From: Aestuariibius insulae
Lineage (GTDB): Bacteria; Pseudomonadota; Alphaproteobacteria; Rhodobacterales; Rhodobacteraceae
Direction: 5' to 3'
NCBI RefSeq assembly: GCF_040783535.2
Contig: NZ_JBFONW020000001.1
Coordinates: forward strand, 992,001-1,056,000
DNA: 64,000 nt
The notes below the pieces were generated by a model, which did not search any database, was not told the DNA's origin, and saw only the letters and a list, made by a program, of their open reading frames with translations. Shown here piece by piece: positions 52,712 through 62,419 of this stretch. The first letter of the stretch is position 1; each line of letters starts with the position of its first letter. Both the position numbers and the translations under genes were made by a program.

Positions 52712-53782
52712 ATGCCCCACTTTCATCCCCTCACGGTCACAGCCGTCGAAAAGACCATCCGCGATGCGGTTGTCGTGACCCTGAACCCCCAAGATCATCA
52801 GGCCTTCGCCTTCACGCCGGGCCAGTATCTCACGTTCCGGCGCCAGTTCGGAGAGCACGAGATCCGGCGATCCTATTCGATCTGCACAGGCGACAGGAAA
52901 GGCCCGCTGCAGGTTGGGATCAAACGCGTTCCGGGCGGCGCCTTCTCGACCTGGGCGAACACCGAACTGGCGGCAGGCGACGTGATCGAGGCGATGCCGC
53001 CCATGGGCAACTTCAACGCCGCCTCCGGCATCGAGGCACCGCACTATCTGGCCTTCGCGGGCGGCTCGGGGATCACACCGATCCTGTCGATCCTGCACAG
53101 TACCCTCACGGAAAACTTGGAGGCGAGGATCACGCTGGTCTACGCCAACCGCACACCGGCCACGATCATGTTCCGCGAAGGGCTGGAGGACCTCAAGAAC
53201 CGGCATCTCGGCCGTCTGAACGTGATCCACATCCTCGAGGATGACAGCCAGGAGATCGACCTCTTTCGCGGCCGCGTGGACGAGGCGAAATGCGCCAACC
53301 TCTTCCGGTCCTGGATCGACATAAGCTCTGTCGACATGGCCCTGATCTGCGGCCCCGAACCGATGATGCTGGCGATCTCCGGCGCGCTTGAGGCGCATGG
53401 CCTGCCGCGTGACCGGATCCGGTTCGAGCTCTTTGCCAGCGGCCAACCGGGCCGCCTGCCCACGCCGGTCGCGGATCTTTCCGAAATGGCGGATGGCATC
53501 CCCGGTCGCGTCACGATCGGCGGCCAGGCGCAGACGCTGACCATCCCCGGCGGCACCAGTCTTCTGGATGCGGCCTTGGCCAGCAATCTCGATGCGCCCT
53601 TTGCCTGCAAGGCGGGCGTCTGTTCGACCTGCAAAGCCAAGGTAGAGCAAGGCGATGTCGAGATGATCGCCAATCACGCCCTCGAAGATGACGAGGTCGA
53701 TGCCGGGTTCGTGCTGACCTGCCAATGCTACCCGGTCTCGGGCAAACGGGTCGTCTGGTCCTACGACGCGGCAGGACACTAA
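52712..53782 (+). CDS. paaE: PaaE reductase subunit of phenylacetyl-CoA epoxidase
   Basis: Electron-transfer subunit: FAD/NAD(P)H reductase plus plant-type 2Fe-2S ferredoxin. 356 residues. FAD-binding RRSYSIC near 52, NAD-binding GGSGITPI near 114, Fe-S Cys at 299, 304, 307 and 337 (CKAGVCSTC, CQC). I favour ATG 52712; the ORF opens at 52691 with an overlap of 10 bp with paaD. Last gene of the paaABCDE run; paaX converges from 12 bp beyond. Confidence 0.94.
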   Translation: MPHFHPLTVTAVEKTIRDAVVVTLNPQDHQAFAFTPGQYLTFRRQFGEHEIRRSYSICTGDRKGPLQVGIKRVPGGAFSTWANTELAAGDVIEAMPPMGNFNAASGIEAPHYLAFAGGSGITPILSILHSTLTENLEARITLVYANRTPATIMFREGLEDLKNRHLGRLNVIHILEDDSQEIDLFRGRVDEAKCANLFRSWIDISSVDMALICGPEPMMLAISGALEAHGLPRDRIRFELFASGQPGRLPTPVADLSEMADGIPGRVTIGGQAQTLTIPGGTSLLDAALASNLDAPFACKAGVCSTCKAKVEQGDVEMIANHALEDDEVDAGFVLTCQCYPVSGKRVVWSYDAAGH

Positions 53783-53793
53783 AGCGGAAGGCA

Positions 53794-54543
53794 TCAGGCG
53801 CGGATCGGCGGGCTGTCCTTCAGAAAAGTCGTCACCAGACGGTGGCACCGGGCCAGAGATCCCTCGGGCAGCAGACCGATATGTGCCCAGCTTCCCGGTC
53901 GCAGGGCGAGCCGCCGCCAGTGATGGAGAACCAAGAGCCGCATCGCGGTCCGGTCCCGCTCCGACGGCAACCCGCCCGCCCGCTCCGCAGCCTGCAGAAT
54001 GGCGACAAGACCCTCAGCCGTCTCAAGAAACGGCTCGGACACCAGACGCCTCTCGACCCAGACCGGGATATCGCCCGTCTCGGCCACAAGCGGGACCGCA
54101 TCCGGCAACCCGCTCGCGACATCCCGTGGCGCCACGATCAGCTCCCGGGTCAGCGCAACCGATCCCGCCGGAGCCGCCGCCTCTTTCAGCAGGTAGAACC
54201 GGCAGCCCTCCGGGAACTTCACCTTCTGCCGGTAGACATCCGCGCTGGCCGCAACCGTCTCCCGCCGCGCGGTCTTTGACAGGGCATAGACCGCTTCCCG
54301 GCCATGGTGCGTCGATACGATCCAGCCATCGCTTTTCAAACGATGCAGCGCCACCCGGATTGCATCCGGCTTGATCCCCAGATGCCCCAGCAGATCCCGG
54401 ATCTGCGCGCCCGTCAGCTCTTCCCCGTCCAGATCCCCGAACAGGGTGACGATAAGCGACCATGTCTTCAGGCTCTCACGCCCGATAAGATCCATGACAA
54501 GAGGGTGGGGAGGCTGCACTGGTCCGTCGGACCCCTGAAACAT
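53794..54543 (-). CDS. paaX: PaaX-family phenylacetate repressor
   Basis: 249-residue PaaX: winged-helix N domain near 20-100 (SLIVTLFGDLDGEELTGAQIRDLLGHLGIKPDAIRVALHRLKSDGW) and a PaaX C domain. In E. coli it represses paa promoters and releases them on binding phenylacetyl-CoA. The ATG at 54543 is chosen; ATG 54564 in frame is possible, neither with a strong ribosome site. It follows paaZ on the minus strand after 38 bp, so paaZ-paaX is likely one operon. Confidence 0.9.
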   Translation of the reverse strand: MFQGSDGPVQPPHPLVMDLIGRESLKTWSLIVTLFGDLDGEELTGAQIRDLLGHLGIKPDAIRVALHRLKSDGWIVSTHHGREAVYALSKTARRETVAASADVYRQKVKFPEGCRFYLLKEAAAPAGSVALTRELIVAPRDVASGLPDAVPLVAETGDIPVWVERRLVSEPFLETAEGLVAILQAAERAGGLPSERDRTAMRLLVLHHWRRLALRPGSWAHIGLLPEGSLARCHRLVTTFLKDSPPIRA

Positions 54544-54581
54544 GTCTTTGCCGGACCCTAGCATGGCGAGCCGTGCGCTGC

Positions 54582-56630
54582 CTACGGCCCTGTTCCCGCC
54601 CCATAGGCGTTCATCGTCAACAGATCGTAGCTCGCCACCGGATCCCCGTCCTGATTGGCGACAGCCACATGCCAGCGGACCTCTCCGTAATCGTCGTTGC
54701 GCGGTGTCTTCTGCTTCACGCTCAGGCTGACCCGGATGCTGTCCCCGGGCTCCACCGGCTTGAGAAAGCGCAGAGTGTCGAGGCCCGTATTGGCCAGAAC
54801 CGGCCCCTCGTCGGGCTGCACGAAAAGACCGGCGGCAAAGCTCAGGATCAGATATCCATGGGCCACACGGCCGGGAAAGAACGGGTTCCGCTTGGCCGCC
54901 GCGTCATCCATATGCGCATAGAACGTATCGCCGGTGAACCGCGCGAACTGCTCGATATCCTCCAGCATGATCTCCCGGGCAGCTGTGCGAAAGGTCTCGC
55001 CCAGCTCAAGATCGTCGAAACTGCGGGTGAAAGGATGGTCTTCATGCGTGATCTCTGTCGCGCCCGGCACCCATCTGCTTGTGATGGCAGACAGAATGTC
55101 GGGGCTGCCCTGGACCGCTGTGCGCTGCATGTAATGCATCACCCCGCGCACCCCGCCAAGCTCCTCGCCGCCCCCGGCCCGTCCCGGCCCTCCATGCACC
55201 ATATGGGGCAGGGGGGATCCATGGCCGGTGCTTTCCGCCATGCTGTCGCGGTTGTTGAAATACAGCCTGCCGTGAAACGCCCCCGCGCCAAGCGCAACCG
55301 CGCGCGCAACCTTGGGATCGCGCGTGATGATCGAGGCGACAAGACTGCCTTGCCCCTTGTTTGCAAGCTGGGTCGCATGATCCAGATCCCGGTAGGGCAT
55401 GATGGTCGAAACCGGGCCGAAGACTTCGACCTCGTGGACGTGCTGCGCCATATCGGGCCGGGCGCAGTGAAACAGCATCGGCGGAACGAAAGCACCCGAC
55501 TGGGCCGCCTCGCCGTGGATCTCGAAATCCTCTGGATCGCCAAAGACCCGCTCGGCCTCCGTCTCGATCTGGGCGGCTTTCTCCAGAACGTCCATGCGCT
55601 GCTCGGCCGACACCAGCGCGCCCATCCCTGTCGCGCTGTCTGAAGGATCGCCGATCCTCACTTTCGACAACCTGTCCCGCAACGCTTCGATGACGGGCGC
55701 GACCGTCTCTTCGGGCGTGATGATGCGGCGGATAGCCGTGCATTTCTGACCGGCCTTGGCCGTCATCTCCCGCGTGACCTCGCGGATGAACAGATCAAAT
55801 TCCGGCGTGCCGGGCCGCGCATCGGGCCCAAGGATCGAGGCGTTCAGACTGTCCTGCTCGGCCACGAACCGAACCGCCCGCTCAAGCAAAGGCGCCGCCG
55901 ATCTCAACGCAAGAGCCGTCCGCGCAGAGCCGGTGAAGCTCACCACATCCTGCACCGTCAGCCGGTCCAGCAGATCTCCGGTAGAGCCCGAGACAAGCTG
56001 CAAAGCACCCTCTGGCAAGATCTTGCTCTCCAACATGATCTGCACCGCCAGTTCCGCGACATAGCAGCTGGCCGTCGCCGGTTTGACGATCGCAGGCACC
56101 CCCGCCAGCAGCGTCGGGGCGAGCTTCTCCAGCATCCCCCAGACCGGAAAGTTGAAGGCATTGATATGCACCGCCACGCCCCGCAGGGACGTGCAGATAT
56201 GTTGCCCCAGAAACGTGCCGCCTCGCGATAGCTGCTCGATCTGCCCGTCCACGTAGACGGTATCGTCCGGCATCTCCCTGCGCCCCTTGGAGGCAAAGAC
56301 AAAAACCGTTCCGATCCCGCCATCGATATCGATCAGGTGATCTTTTTGCGTGGCGCCCGTCGCGAAGGAGATGTCGTAAAGCCGCTGCTTGTGCTCTGCC
56401 AGATGCTGCGCCAAAGCCTTCAGCATCCGGGCACGCGCATGAAACGTCATGGCGCGCAGGGCGGGGCCGCCCTGGCCTCTGGCGTAATCCAGCATCTCGT
56501 CCATATCGAGCGTCGCGTTTCCGGCCCGGGCCATGACCTCGCCCGTGACGGCCGACCGGATCTCGCGGGCGCTCTGGTCCGACCCGATCCACCGGCCCGC
56601 CGCAAAGCTTCTCACATCCTGAAGTGCCAT
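54582..56630 (-). CDS. paaZ: Bifunctional PaaZ (oxepin-CoA hydrolase / aldehyde dehydrogenase)
   Basis: 682-residue fusion: ALDH domain (about 1-520) and R-specific MaoC-like hydratase (about 545-680). The hydratase opens the oxepin-CoA ring, the ALDH oxidises the released semialdehyde. Nucleophile Cys297 in AGQKCTA; hotdog motif in RFTGDTFYAHMDDAAAKRNPFFPGRVAHGY near 590-620 bears the catalytic Asp/His. ATG at 56630; longer frame to 56699 crosses the operator region. Confidence 0.95.
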   Translation of the reverse strand: MALQDVRSFAAGRWIGSDQSAREIRSAVTGEVMARAGNATLDMDEMLDYARGQGGPALRAMTFHARARMLKALAQHLAEHKQRLYDISFATGATQKDHLIDIDGGIGTVFVFASKGRREMPDDTVYVDGQIEQLSRGGTFLGQHICTSLRGVAVHINAFNFPVWGMLEKLAPTLLAGVPAIVKPATASCYVAELAVQIMLESKILPEGALQLVSGSTGDLLDRLTVQDVVSFTGSARTALALRSAAPLLERAVRFVAEQDSLNASILGPDARPGTPEFDLFIREVTREMTAKAGQKCTAIRRIITPEETVAPVIEALRDRLSKVRIGDPSDSATGMGALVSAEQRMDVLEKAAQIETEAERVFGDPEDFEIHGEAAQSGAFVPPMLFHCARPDMAQHVHEVEVFGPVSTIMPYRDLDHATQLANKGQGSLVASIITRDPKVARAVALGAGAFHGRLYFNNRDSMAESTGHGSPLPHMVHGGPGRAGGGEELGGVRGVMHYMQRTAVQGSPDILSAITSRWVPGATEITHEDHPFTRSFDDLELGETFRTAAREIMLEDIEQFARFTGDTFYAHMDDAAAKRNPFFPGRVAHGYLILSFAAGLFVQPDEGPVLANTGLDTLRFLKPVEPGDSIRVSLSVKQKTPRNDDYGEVRWHVAVANQDGDPVASYDLLTMNAYGAGTGP

Positions 56631-56701
56631 CCCGCCCCCTGACGTCTCGGATCTCGCTTTGGTCCCCGTCCAGACAGGCGGACCATCGCTGCGAAACAAA
56701 G

Positions 56702-56729
56702 TTGACCAACCGGTCGGTTAATGTATTCT
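56702..56729 (+). promoter_or_regulatory. Promoter with TetR-type operator before paaI
   Basis: TTGACC (56702-07), 16-bp spacer, TATTCT (56724-29). The spacer holds AACCGGTCGGTT, a palindromic core around ACCGGT, so a bound dimer would block RNA polymerase. It is the shared start region of divergent paaZ and paaI; a near-identical element precedes dctP. Confidence 0.75.
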
Positions 56730-56879
56730 GTGCTAGGCTCGCGCAAGGCCGATTGCAAGGGAAAGTTCGGTGCCGGTTTTGATCTCTCCACAAGGTCGGG
56801 GACGCAGCTTTGCTCCCGCGACCGCAGGGCCGCGATGCGCGCGCCCAGTGATGCCGCAAACACCAGACCGCGCCGCTCC

Positions 56880-57308
56880 ATGCTGACCCCAACAGCCCGC
56901 GCCGAGAAATCCGCAGCCGCCATGCTGTCCGGCGACCGCGCCAGCGCGTGGCTGGGCATGTCGATCGAGCATGTCGATGAAGGCACTGCCAGCCTGACGC
57001 TCACCGTCGCGGATCATCATGCGAACGGCCACGGGATCTGCCATGGCGGGATCATCTTCGCCTTGGCCGACAGCGCCTTTGCCTTCGCCTGCAATAGCCG
57101 CAACCAAAAGGTCGTGGCCCAGCACAACACCATCACTTTCATCGCGCCCGCCCAGGTCGGCGACCGGCTCGTTGCGACGGCGCGCGAGGTCAGCCTCAGC
57201 GGGCGTAGCGGGATCTACGACGTCAGCGTGACAACCGGCGATGGCGTGGCAATCGCTGAATTCAGAGGCTGCTCCCGGACGCTCCGCGGCACGCTTTTCG
57301 AGGAGTAG
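56880..57308 (+). CDS. paaI: Hydroxyphenylacetyl-CoA thioesterase PaaI
   Basis: Hotdog-fold thioesterase that relieves CoA trapping in phenylacetate catabolism. 142 residues: MLSGDRASAWLGM near 15, the catalytic region HANGHGICHGGIIFALADSAFAFACNS near 45-70 with NGHG...GG, and VGDRLVATAREVSLSGRSGIYDVSV. ATG 56880 is selected by family alignment; an upstream ATG at 56835 is possible, ribosome site weak. Confidence 0.93.
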   Translation: MLTPTARAEKSAAAMLSGDRASAWLGMSIEHVDEGTASLTLTVADHHANGHGICHGGIIFALADSAFAFACNSRNQKVVAQHNTITFIAPAQVGDRLVATAREVSLSGRSGIYDVSVTTGDGVAIAEFRGCSRTLRGTLFEE

Positions 57309-57311
57309 CAT

Positions 57312-58622
57312 GTGAAAGACCTCACACCCCCGCGCGACACTCTCGACCCGATCGAGGTAGCCTCCATCGACGAGATCCGCGCCCGCCAGCTTGAACGGAT
57401 GAAATGGTCCCTTCGGCACGCCTACGAGAATGTGCCGATGTACCGCCAGCGCTTCGACGCGATGGGCATTCATCCAGATGACCTGCGCTCTTTGGAGGAT
57501 CTGGCGAAGTTCCCCTTCACCTATAAGGACGATCTGAGGGACAGCTACCCGTTCGGCCTCTTCGCCGTGCCCCGCGACCAGATCGTGCGGCTCCACGCGT
57601 CCTCCGGCACGACCGGAAAGCCAACCGTCGTGGGCTACACCCGCAACGATATCGATATGTGGGCCGACCTCGTCGCCCGCTCCATGCGCGCCAGCGGCAC
57701 CCGGCCCGGCGATATCGTGCACATCGCCTATGGATACGGGCTCTTCACCGGCGGACTCGGCGCCCATTACGGGGCCGAGCGTCTGGGCTGCACCGTGGTT
57801 CCCGTCTCGGGCGGCCTCACCGAACGGCAGGTCACCCTGATCGAGGATTTTCGCGCCACGACGATCATGGTCACGCCATCCTACATGCTCAACATTCTCG
57901 AACAGTACCGCAAAAGCGGCATCGACCCCCGGAGCAGCCCGCTCAATGTCGGGATCTTCGGGGCAGAGCCCTGGACAAACGCGATGCGCCGCGAGGTAGA
58001 GGACGCCTTCGACATGCATGCGGTCGACATCTACGGCCTCTCCGAGATCCTCGGTCCCGGCGTCGCCAATGAATGCGTGGAAACCAAGGACGGCCTTCAC
58101 ATCTGGGAGGATCATTTCTATCCCGAGATCATCGATCCCGAAACCGGTGAGGTCTGCCCCGACGGCGAGATGGGAGAGCTCGTCTTCACCACGCTCACCA
58201 AGGAGGGCCTGCCGATGATCCGCTACCGCACGCGCGATCTGACGCGGTTGCTGCCCGGCACGGCACGCTCTATGCGGCGAATGGAGAAGATCACCGGCCG
58301 GTCGGACGACATGATCATCCTGCGCGGCGTGAATATCTTTCCCACCCAGATCGAAGAACAGGTCCTGTCCATTCCCCAACTCGCCCCGCATTTCCAGATA
58401 GAGCTCAAACGGGATGGGCGCATGGACGCCATGTCGATCCATGTCGAGACGGCGCCAAAGGCGTCGGATTCCGAGGCGCGGACCGCCTCCGCCCAGGCGC
58501 TCGCGCAAAAGATCAAGGACGTCATCGGCGTATCGACCGACGTCGTCGTGGGTCCTCCCGGCAGTGTCGAACGCAGCCAGGGCAAGGCCCGCCGCGTCGT
58601 CGATGCGCGCCCCAAGGAGTAG
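57312..58622 (+). CDS. paaK: Phenylacetate-CoA ligase
   Basis: ATP-dependent activation of phenylacetate to phenylacetyl-CoA. 436 residues, ANL superfamily: P-loop LHASSGTTGKPTVVGYTRNDI near 95-115, adenylation motif DIYGLSEILGPGVANEC near 237, hinge RSDDMIILRGVNIFPTQIEE near 335 and conserved GPPGSVERSQGKARRV near 415. Starts at GTG with GAGGAG upstream. Follows paaI by 3 bp. Confidence 0.96.
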   Translation: MKDLTPPRDTLDPIEVASIDEIRARQLERMKWSLRHAYENVPMYRQRFDAMGIHPDDLRSLEDLAKFPFTYKDDLRDSYPFGLFAVPRDQIVRLHASSGTTGKPTVVGYTRNDIDMWADLVARSMRASGTRPGDIVHIAYGYGLFTGGLGAHYGAERLGCTVVPVSGGLTERQVTLIEDFRATTIMVTPSYMLNILEQYRKSGIDPRSSPLNVGIFGAEPWTNAMRREVEDAFDMHAVDIYGLSEILGPGVANECVETKDGLHIWEDHFYPEIIDPETGEVCPDGEMGELVFTTLTKEGLPMIRYRTRDLTRLLPGTARSMRRMEKITGRSDDMIILRGVNIFPTQIEEQVLSIPQLAPHFQIELKRDGRMDAMSIHVETAPKASDSEARTASAQALAQKIKDVIGVSTDVVVGPPGSVERSQGKARRVVDARPKE

Positions 58623-58627
58623 CGGCC

Positions 58628-59233
58628 ATGGTTCGAACGAAGGCAAAGGATCACGACAGGAAACGTCTGAACATCCTGTCTATCGCCGCCGCTGTCTTTG
58701 CGCGCGAAGGGATCGCCCGCGCCTCCATGACCGAAGTGGCGAAGGCCTGCGGCATCTCCAAGGCCAATATCTACCACTACTACGACAGCAAGAACGATCT
58801 CGTCTTCGACATCCTCGACACCTATCTCGCCCAGCTTCGCAACTGGGTCTGCGAGACGGACCTTTCGGATCAGACCCCGCCCGAACAGCTGCACACCATC
58901 ACCCGAGAGCTTCTGCTCGCCTATGAGGGGATGGACAACGAACACAAGATCCAGACCGAAGGCCTGCCGCTTCTCGACCCGGACAAGCAGGCGATCCTCA
59001 AAGGCTATCAAAGGGACCTGGTCGGCCTGATGGCGCAGATCCTGCAAGGCTGCGCACCCGACACGCTGGGAACCGATAGCGGCAAATGCCGCGACATCAC
59101 CATGTCCGTTTTCGGGATGCTGAACTGGTTCTACATGTGGCGCCCCGCCGCCACCAAGGAGCAGCGGCTCGACTATGCCGCAACCGTCGCCGACCTGACT
59201 CTGACCGGACTATCGGGGAGTAAAGCGACCTAG
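58628..59233 (+). CDS. TetR/AcrR-family regulator of paa genes
   Basis: 201-residue repressor. HTH near 25-55: FAREGIARASMTEVAKACGISKANIYHYYDSKNDLV. Its C domain is typical of acyl-CoA responsive TetR proteins. It lies 5 bp after paaK, co-transcribed with paaI. The twin ACCGGTCGGTT operators before paaI and dctP fit the perfect-palindrome target of this class. PaaR is the name used in some bacteria; I leave the symbol open. Confidence 0.9.
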   Translation: MVRTKAKDHDRKRLNILSIAAAVFAREGIARASMTEVAKACGISKANIYHYYDSKNDLVFDILDTYLAQLRNWVCETDLSDQTPPEQLHTITRELLLAYEGMDNEHKIQTEGLPLLDPDKQAILKGYQRDLVGLMAQILQGCAPDTLGTDSGKCRDITMSVFGMLNWFYMWRPAATKEQRLDYAATVADLTLTGLSGSKAT

Positions 59234-59412
59234 CGCTCCCATAGCCGGTCCCCTTCAACCAACGACCGACGCCAAGTCAGGCTGGCCGCCGCAACGCTCA
59301 CCGGATCGAGCCCCACCACCTCGCGCGCCAAGCGCCCTCCATTCGATCCTCGGACCCCTGAATGACGGGTGACCAATGCTCGTCGCAAAGCAACACCGAC
59401 GCCTCACTAATA

Positions 59413-59440
59413 TTGACTGACCGGTCGGTTTATGTGAATT
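59413..59440 (+). promoter_or_regulatory. Second TetR-type operator-promoter before dctP
   Basis: TTGACT (59413-18), then GACCGGTCGGTT (59419-30) and TATGT. 20 of 23 positions equal the site at 56702. Spacing to the dctP start is 48 bp. The -10 is weak (about TGAATT, 16-bp spacer). Confidence 0.75.
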
Positions 59441-59488
59441 TTGTGCAATCCCGAAGACCAACAGCCTCGGGAAAACGGGAGGGAAAAC

Positions 59489-60502
59489 ATGAAAACCAAA
59501 TCGATGATCTTTGCGGCCGCGACGTCCTTGATTGCGAGCGTCACGACCGTCCAGGCCGAGGAGACGATGGTCATCTCCTCATGGCTGCCGCCCAGCCATA
59601 TCATGAACGAGATTATCTGGCCGGAATTCATCGCCCGCATCGAAGAGTCCACGGAGGGCCGCGTCACCGGCACGGTCGAATACCAGCTGGCCGCACCCCC
59701 CTCCCAAGCCGATCTCGTGGAGGATGGCGGCGCGGATGCCGCGTGGATCTTCCACGGCTATAATCCCGGCCGCTTCGTGACGACAAAGCTCATCGAGATC
59801 CCCGGCCTCGAAGGGGACTCCGCCGCCGCCTCCGCCGCGCATTGGCGCGCGCATGAGCAGATCCTGGGCGGCGCGAACGAACATGAGGGCCTCGTCCCCG
59901 TCGCCATGATGGTCCACGCGCCCGGCATGCTGCACCTGTCGACCGAGATCTCGTCCCTCGACGAGGTGTCCGGCCTCAAGATCAGGTCCGGTGGCGGCGT
60001 CATGGGCGACGTTCTGGCCGGGCTCGATATGGCAGGCGTTCAGGTCGCCGCCCCGAAGGTCTACGAGACTGTCGCCAACGGCGTGGCCGACGGCACCTTC
60101 TTTCCCGGGGACACGATCTCGATCCTTAGGCTGACCGAGGTCCTGCCCTATACCTACCGCGTCCCCGGCGGCTTTTATCGCGGCTCCTTCTCCATCGTCA
60201 TGAGCGAGGAGTTCCTGTCTTCCATCGGCGAAGAGGATGCCGCCGCGATCCAGGCCGCGTTGGGAGAGGACTTTTCCGCCTTCGCAGGAGAGGCGTGGGA
60301 CGAAGGGAACAATCGCGGCGTCACCGCCCAGATGGAGACAGGGCAGGTCATCGACCTCGACGGCGAAGCCATCGCGAAATTCGAGGCGCTCGTCCCCCAG
60401 ATCCGGCAATCCGTGCTGTCCCAGGTCTCCGAGACGGGTGTCGATGCCGAGGCCGCGCTCCAGATCATTGAAGAGACGATGGCCGAATATAGCGGTAACT
60501 GA
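59489..60502 (+). CDS. dctP: TRAP transporter substrate-binding protein DctP
   Basis: Periplasmic receptor of a tripartite TRAP transporter. 337 residues with signal peptide (about 1-25, TTVQAEE). Motif SSLDEVSGLKIRSGGGVMGD near 150-170 contains the conserved Arg that binds a ligand carboxylate. ATG 59489 follows GGGAGGG. Ligand likely an organic acid; gene context and the shared operator favour phenylacetate or a related aromatic acid, but proof is absent. Confidence 0.92.
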   Translation: MKTKSMIFAAATSLIASVTTVQAEETMVISSWLPPSHIMNEIIWPEFIARIEESTEGRVTGTVEYQLAAPPSQADLVEDGGADAAWIFHGYNPGRFVTTKLIEIPGLEGDSAAASAAHWRAHEQILGGANEHEGLVPVAMMVHAPGMLHLSTEISSLDEVSGLKIRSGGGVMGDVLAGLDMAGVQVAAPKVYETVANGVADGTFFPGDTISILRLTEVLPYTYRVPGGFYRGSFSIVMSEEFLSSIGEEDAAAIQAALGEDFSAFAGEAWDEGNNRGVTAQMETGQVIDLDGEAIAKFEALVPQIRQSVLSQVSETGVDAEAALQIIEETMAEYSGN

Positions 60503-61003
60503 ATGAGCCGACTTCTGGACCGGGCGGGCCTCTGGTCTGCCCGGACATGCATCGCGCTCAGCGCGGGCTGCCTTCTTCTGCTGATGATCCTCACCGTGGT
60601 CGAGGTGATCGGGCGCTATCTTTTCAACGCTCCGATCTTTGGCCGTCAGGACATCTCGCAGATCCTGCTGGCAGGCTCGATCTTCTTCGCCCTTCCCGTC
60701 GTCTGCCTGAGGGGCGATCAGATCGCCGTTGATCTCTTCGACGGGATGTTCTCGGCAAGGGCGGCCTTTTGGCGGGACCGCATCATCGAAACCGTCACGG
60801 CACTGACATTCCTTATCATGGGCTACTGGCTTCTGGATCGCGCCCAAAAGGCACTGTCCCGTGGCACGACAAGCGAGCTGCTCTTTCTGCCGAAATATCC
60901 GCTGATCGGTCTGATCGCCGCCATCGTCGGTCTGACCGGCCTCCTTCTTCTGGCGCGCGCCGCCGTCCTCGCCCTGCGATCCGGGCGCGCGGATCCGCCA
61001 TGA
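60503..61003 (+). CDS. dctQ: TRAP transporter small permease DctQ
   Basis: 166-residue four-helix membrane subunit: TVVEVIGRYLFNAPIFGRQDISQILLAGSIFFALPVV near 31-67 is typical of DctQ. Starts directly after dctP, overlaps dctM by 4 bp (ATGA). Confidence 0.92.
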   Translation: MSRLLDRAGLWSARTCIALSAGCLLLLMILTVVEVIGRYLFNAPIFGRQDISQILLAGSIFFALPVVCLRGDQIAVDLFDGMFSARAAFWRDRIIETVTALTFLIMGYWLLDRAQKALSRGTTSELLFLPKYPLIGLIAAIVGLTGLLLLARAAVLALRSGRADPP

Positions 61004-62334
61004 TCGTTTCCCTGATCGCCTTCGCGATCGTCATCGCGCTCGTTTTCCTGCGTCTGCCCATCGGCATCGCCATGGGCATCGTCGGCGCGATCGGCTTCGT
61101 CATCCTGCGGGACTGGCGCTGGTCGGCGGGGCTGGGTCCTGCGGCGGATTCCATTCTCGATGTCACACAGAACGACGCGCTGTCGGTCATCCCGCTCTTC
61201 ATCTTCATGGGCATGATCATCGCACAAAGCGGGATGGCCAATGACCTTTACCGGGCCGCCTATGCGGTTGTCGGAAGGCTGCCCGGCGGGCTCGCCATGT
61301 CCACCATCCTGGCCTGCGGCGGCTTCTCGGCCGTCTCTGGCTCGTCGCTCGCCACCGCCGCGACCATGTCCAAGGTCGCCCTGCCGCCGATGCGCAAATA
61401 TGGATATCACGACAGCCTCTCGACGGCCTCTGTCGCAGCGGGCGGAACGCTCGGCATCCTGATCCCGCCCAGCATCATCCTGATCATCTACGGATTTCTG
61501 ACCGGCCAATCTATCGGCAAGCTCTTTCTCGCCGGGATCCTGCCGGGGATCCTCGGCATCCTGCTCTATCTCTGCGCCGTGGCTTTCGTCGTCTGGCGCA
61601 AACCCGAGGCAGGCCCCGCCGGAGACGCAATGTCCGCCGCCGAGGTCCGCAGCAGCGTGATCCGCGTCATCCCGATCCTGATCCTCTTCGTCATCATTAT
61701 CGGCGGGATCTACGGGCAGATCTTCACCGCCGACGAGGCCGCCGGCGTCGGCGCCTTCGGGGCCATCCTGATCTCCATCCTGATCGGGCGCTTCTCCTGG
61801 ACCGGCCTGATCGAGGCGCTCTCGCAGACCGTCAAAACATCGGTCGGCCTCTTCGTTCTTCTCATCGGCGCCGACATCTTCAACCGCCTGATCACCCGCG
61901 CGGGCCTTCCCGGCGATCTGCTCGATCTGGTGCAGGGGGCCGGGCTCGAACCCTTCTCGGTGCTGGCGATGATCATCGTGGTCTACCTGCTCCTCGGCGC
62001 GGTCTTCGAAAGCCTGTCGATGATCACCCTGACGGTGCCCGTCTTCGCGCCTCTCGTCGCCTCGCTGGGCTTCTTCGAGGGCGATGTGACGGGCGAGATG
62101 GCACTCATCTGGTTCGGCATCATCGTGGTCGTCGTCACCGAAATCTCGCTCATCACGCCGCCCATCGGGCTGAATGTCTTCGTCCTCCGATCCGTCATTT
62201 CCGATGTCTCGACCGGCACGATCTTCCGGGGGGTCACCCCGTTCTGGGCCGCCGATATCCTGCGCCTGATCATCCTCGTCGCGCTTCCGGCCTTCGCCCT
62301 CTGGCTGCCCATGGGCGTCTGGAGCTTCGGATGA
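61000..62334 (+). CDS. dctM: TRAP transporter large permease DctM
   Basis: 444-residue membrane protein with about 12 helices, the Na+-coupled translocator. Family landmarks: LRLPIGIAMGIVGAIGF at about 15-35, GGFSAVSGSSLATAATMSKVALP near 98-122, LGILIPPSIILIIYG near 145, and SLITPPIGLNVFVL near 383-397. Completes the DctPQM operon. Confidence 0.94.
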   Translation: MIVSLIAFAIVIALVFLRLPIGIAMGIVGAIGFVILRDWRWSAGLGPAADSILDVTQNDALSVIPLFIFMGMIIAQSGMANDLYRAAYAVVGRLPGGLAMSTILACGGFSAVSGSSLATAATMSKVALPPMRKYGYHDSLSTASVAAGGTLGILIPPSIILIIYGFLTGQSIGKLFLAGILPGILGILLYLCAVAFVVWRKPEAGPAGDAMSAAEVRSSVIRVIPILILFVIIIGGIYGQIFTADEAAGVGAFGAILISILIGRFSWTGLIEALSQTVKTSVGLFVLLIGADIFNRLITRAGLPGDLLDLVQGAGLEPFSVLAMIIVVYLLLGAVFESLSMITLTVPVFAPLVASLGFFEGDVTGEMALIWFGIIVVVVTEISLITPPIGLNVFVLRSVISDVSTGTIFRGVTPFWAADILRLIILVALPAFALWLPMGVWSFG

Positions 62335-62419
62335 GGCACAGCTTGGATCCGCCCCCGAGAGGCGTATGGTTCGGCCTGCCGCAACCGCCAGCACGCCCCG
62401 CAACACAAAGGACACCAGC

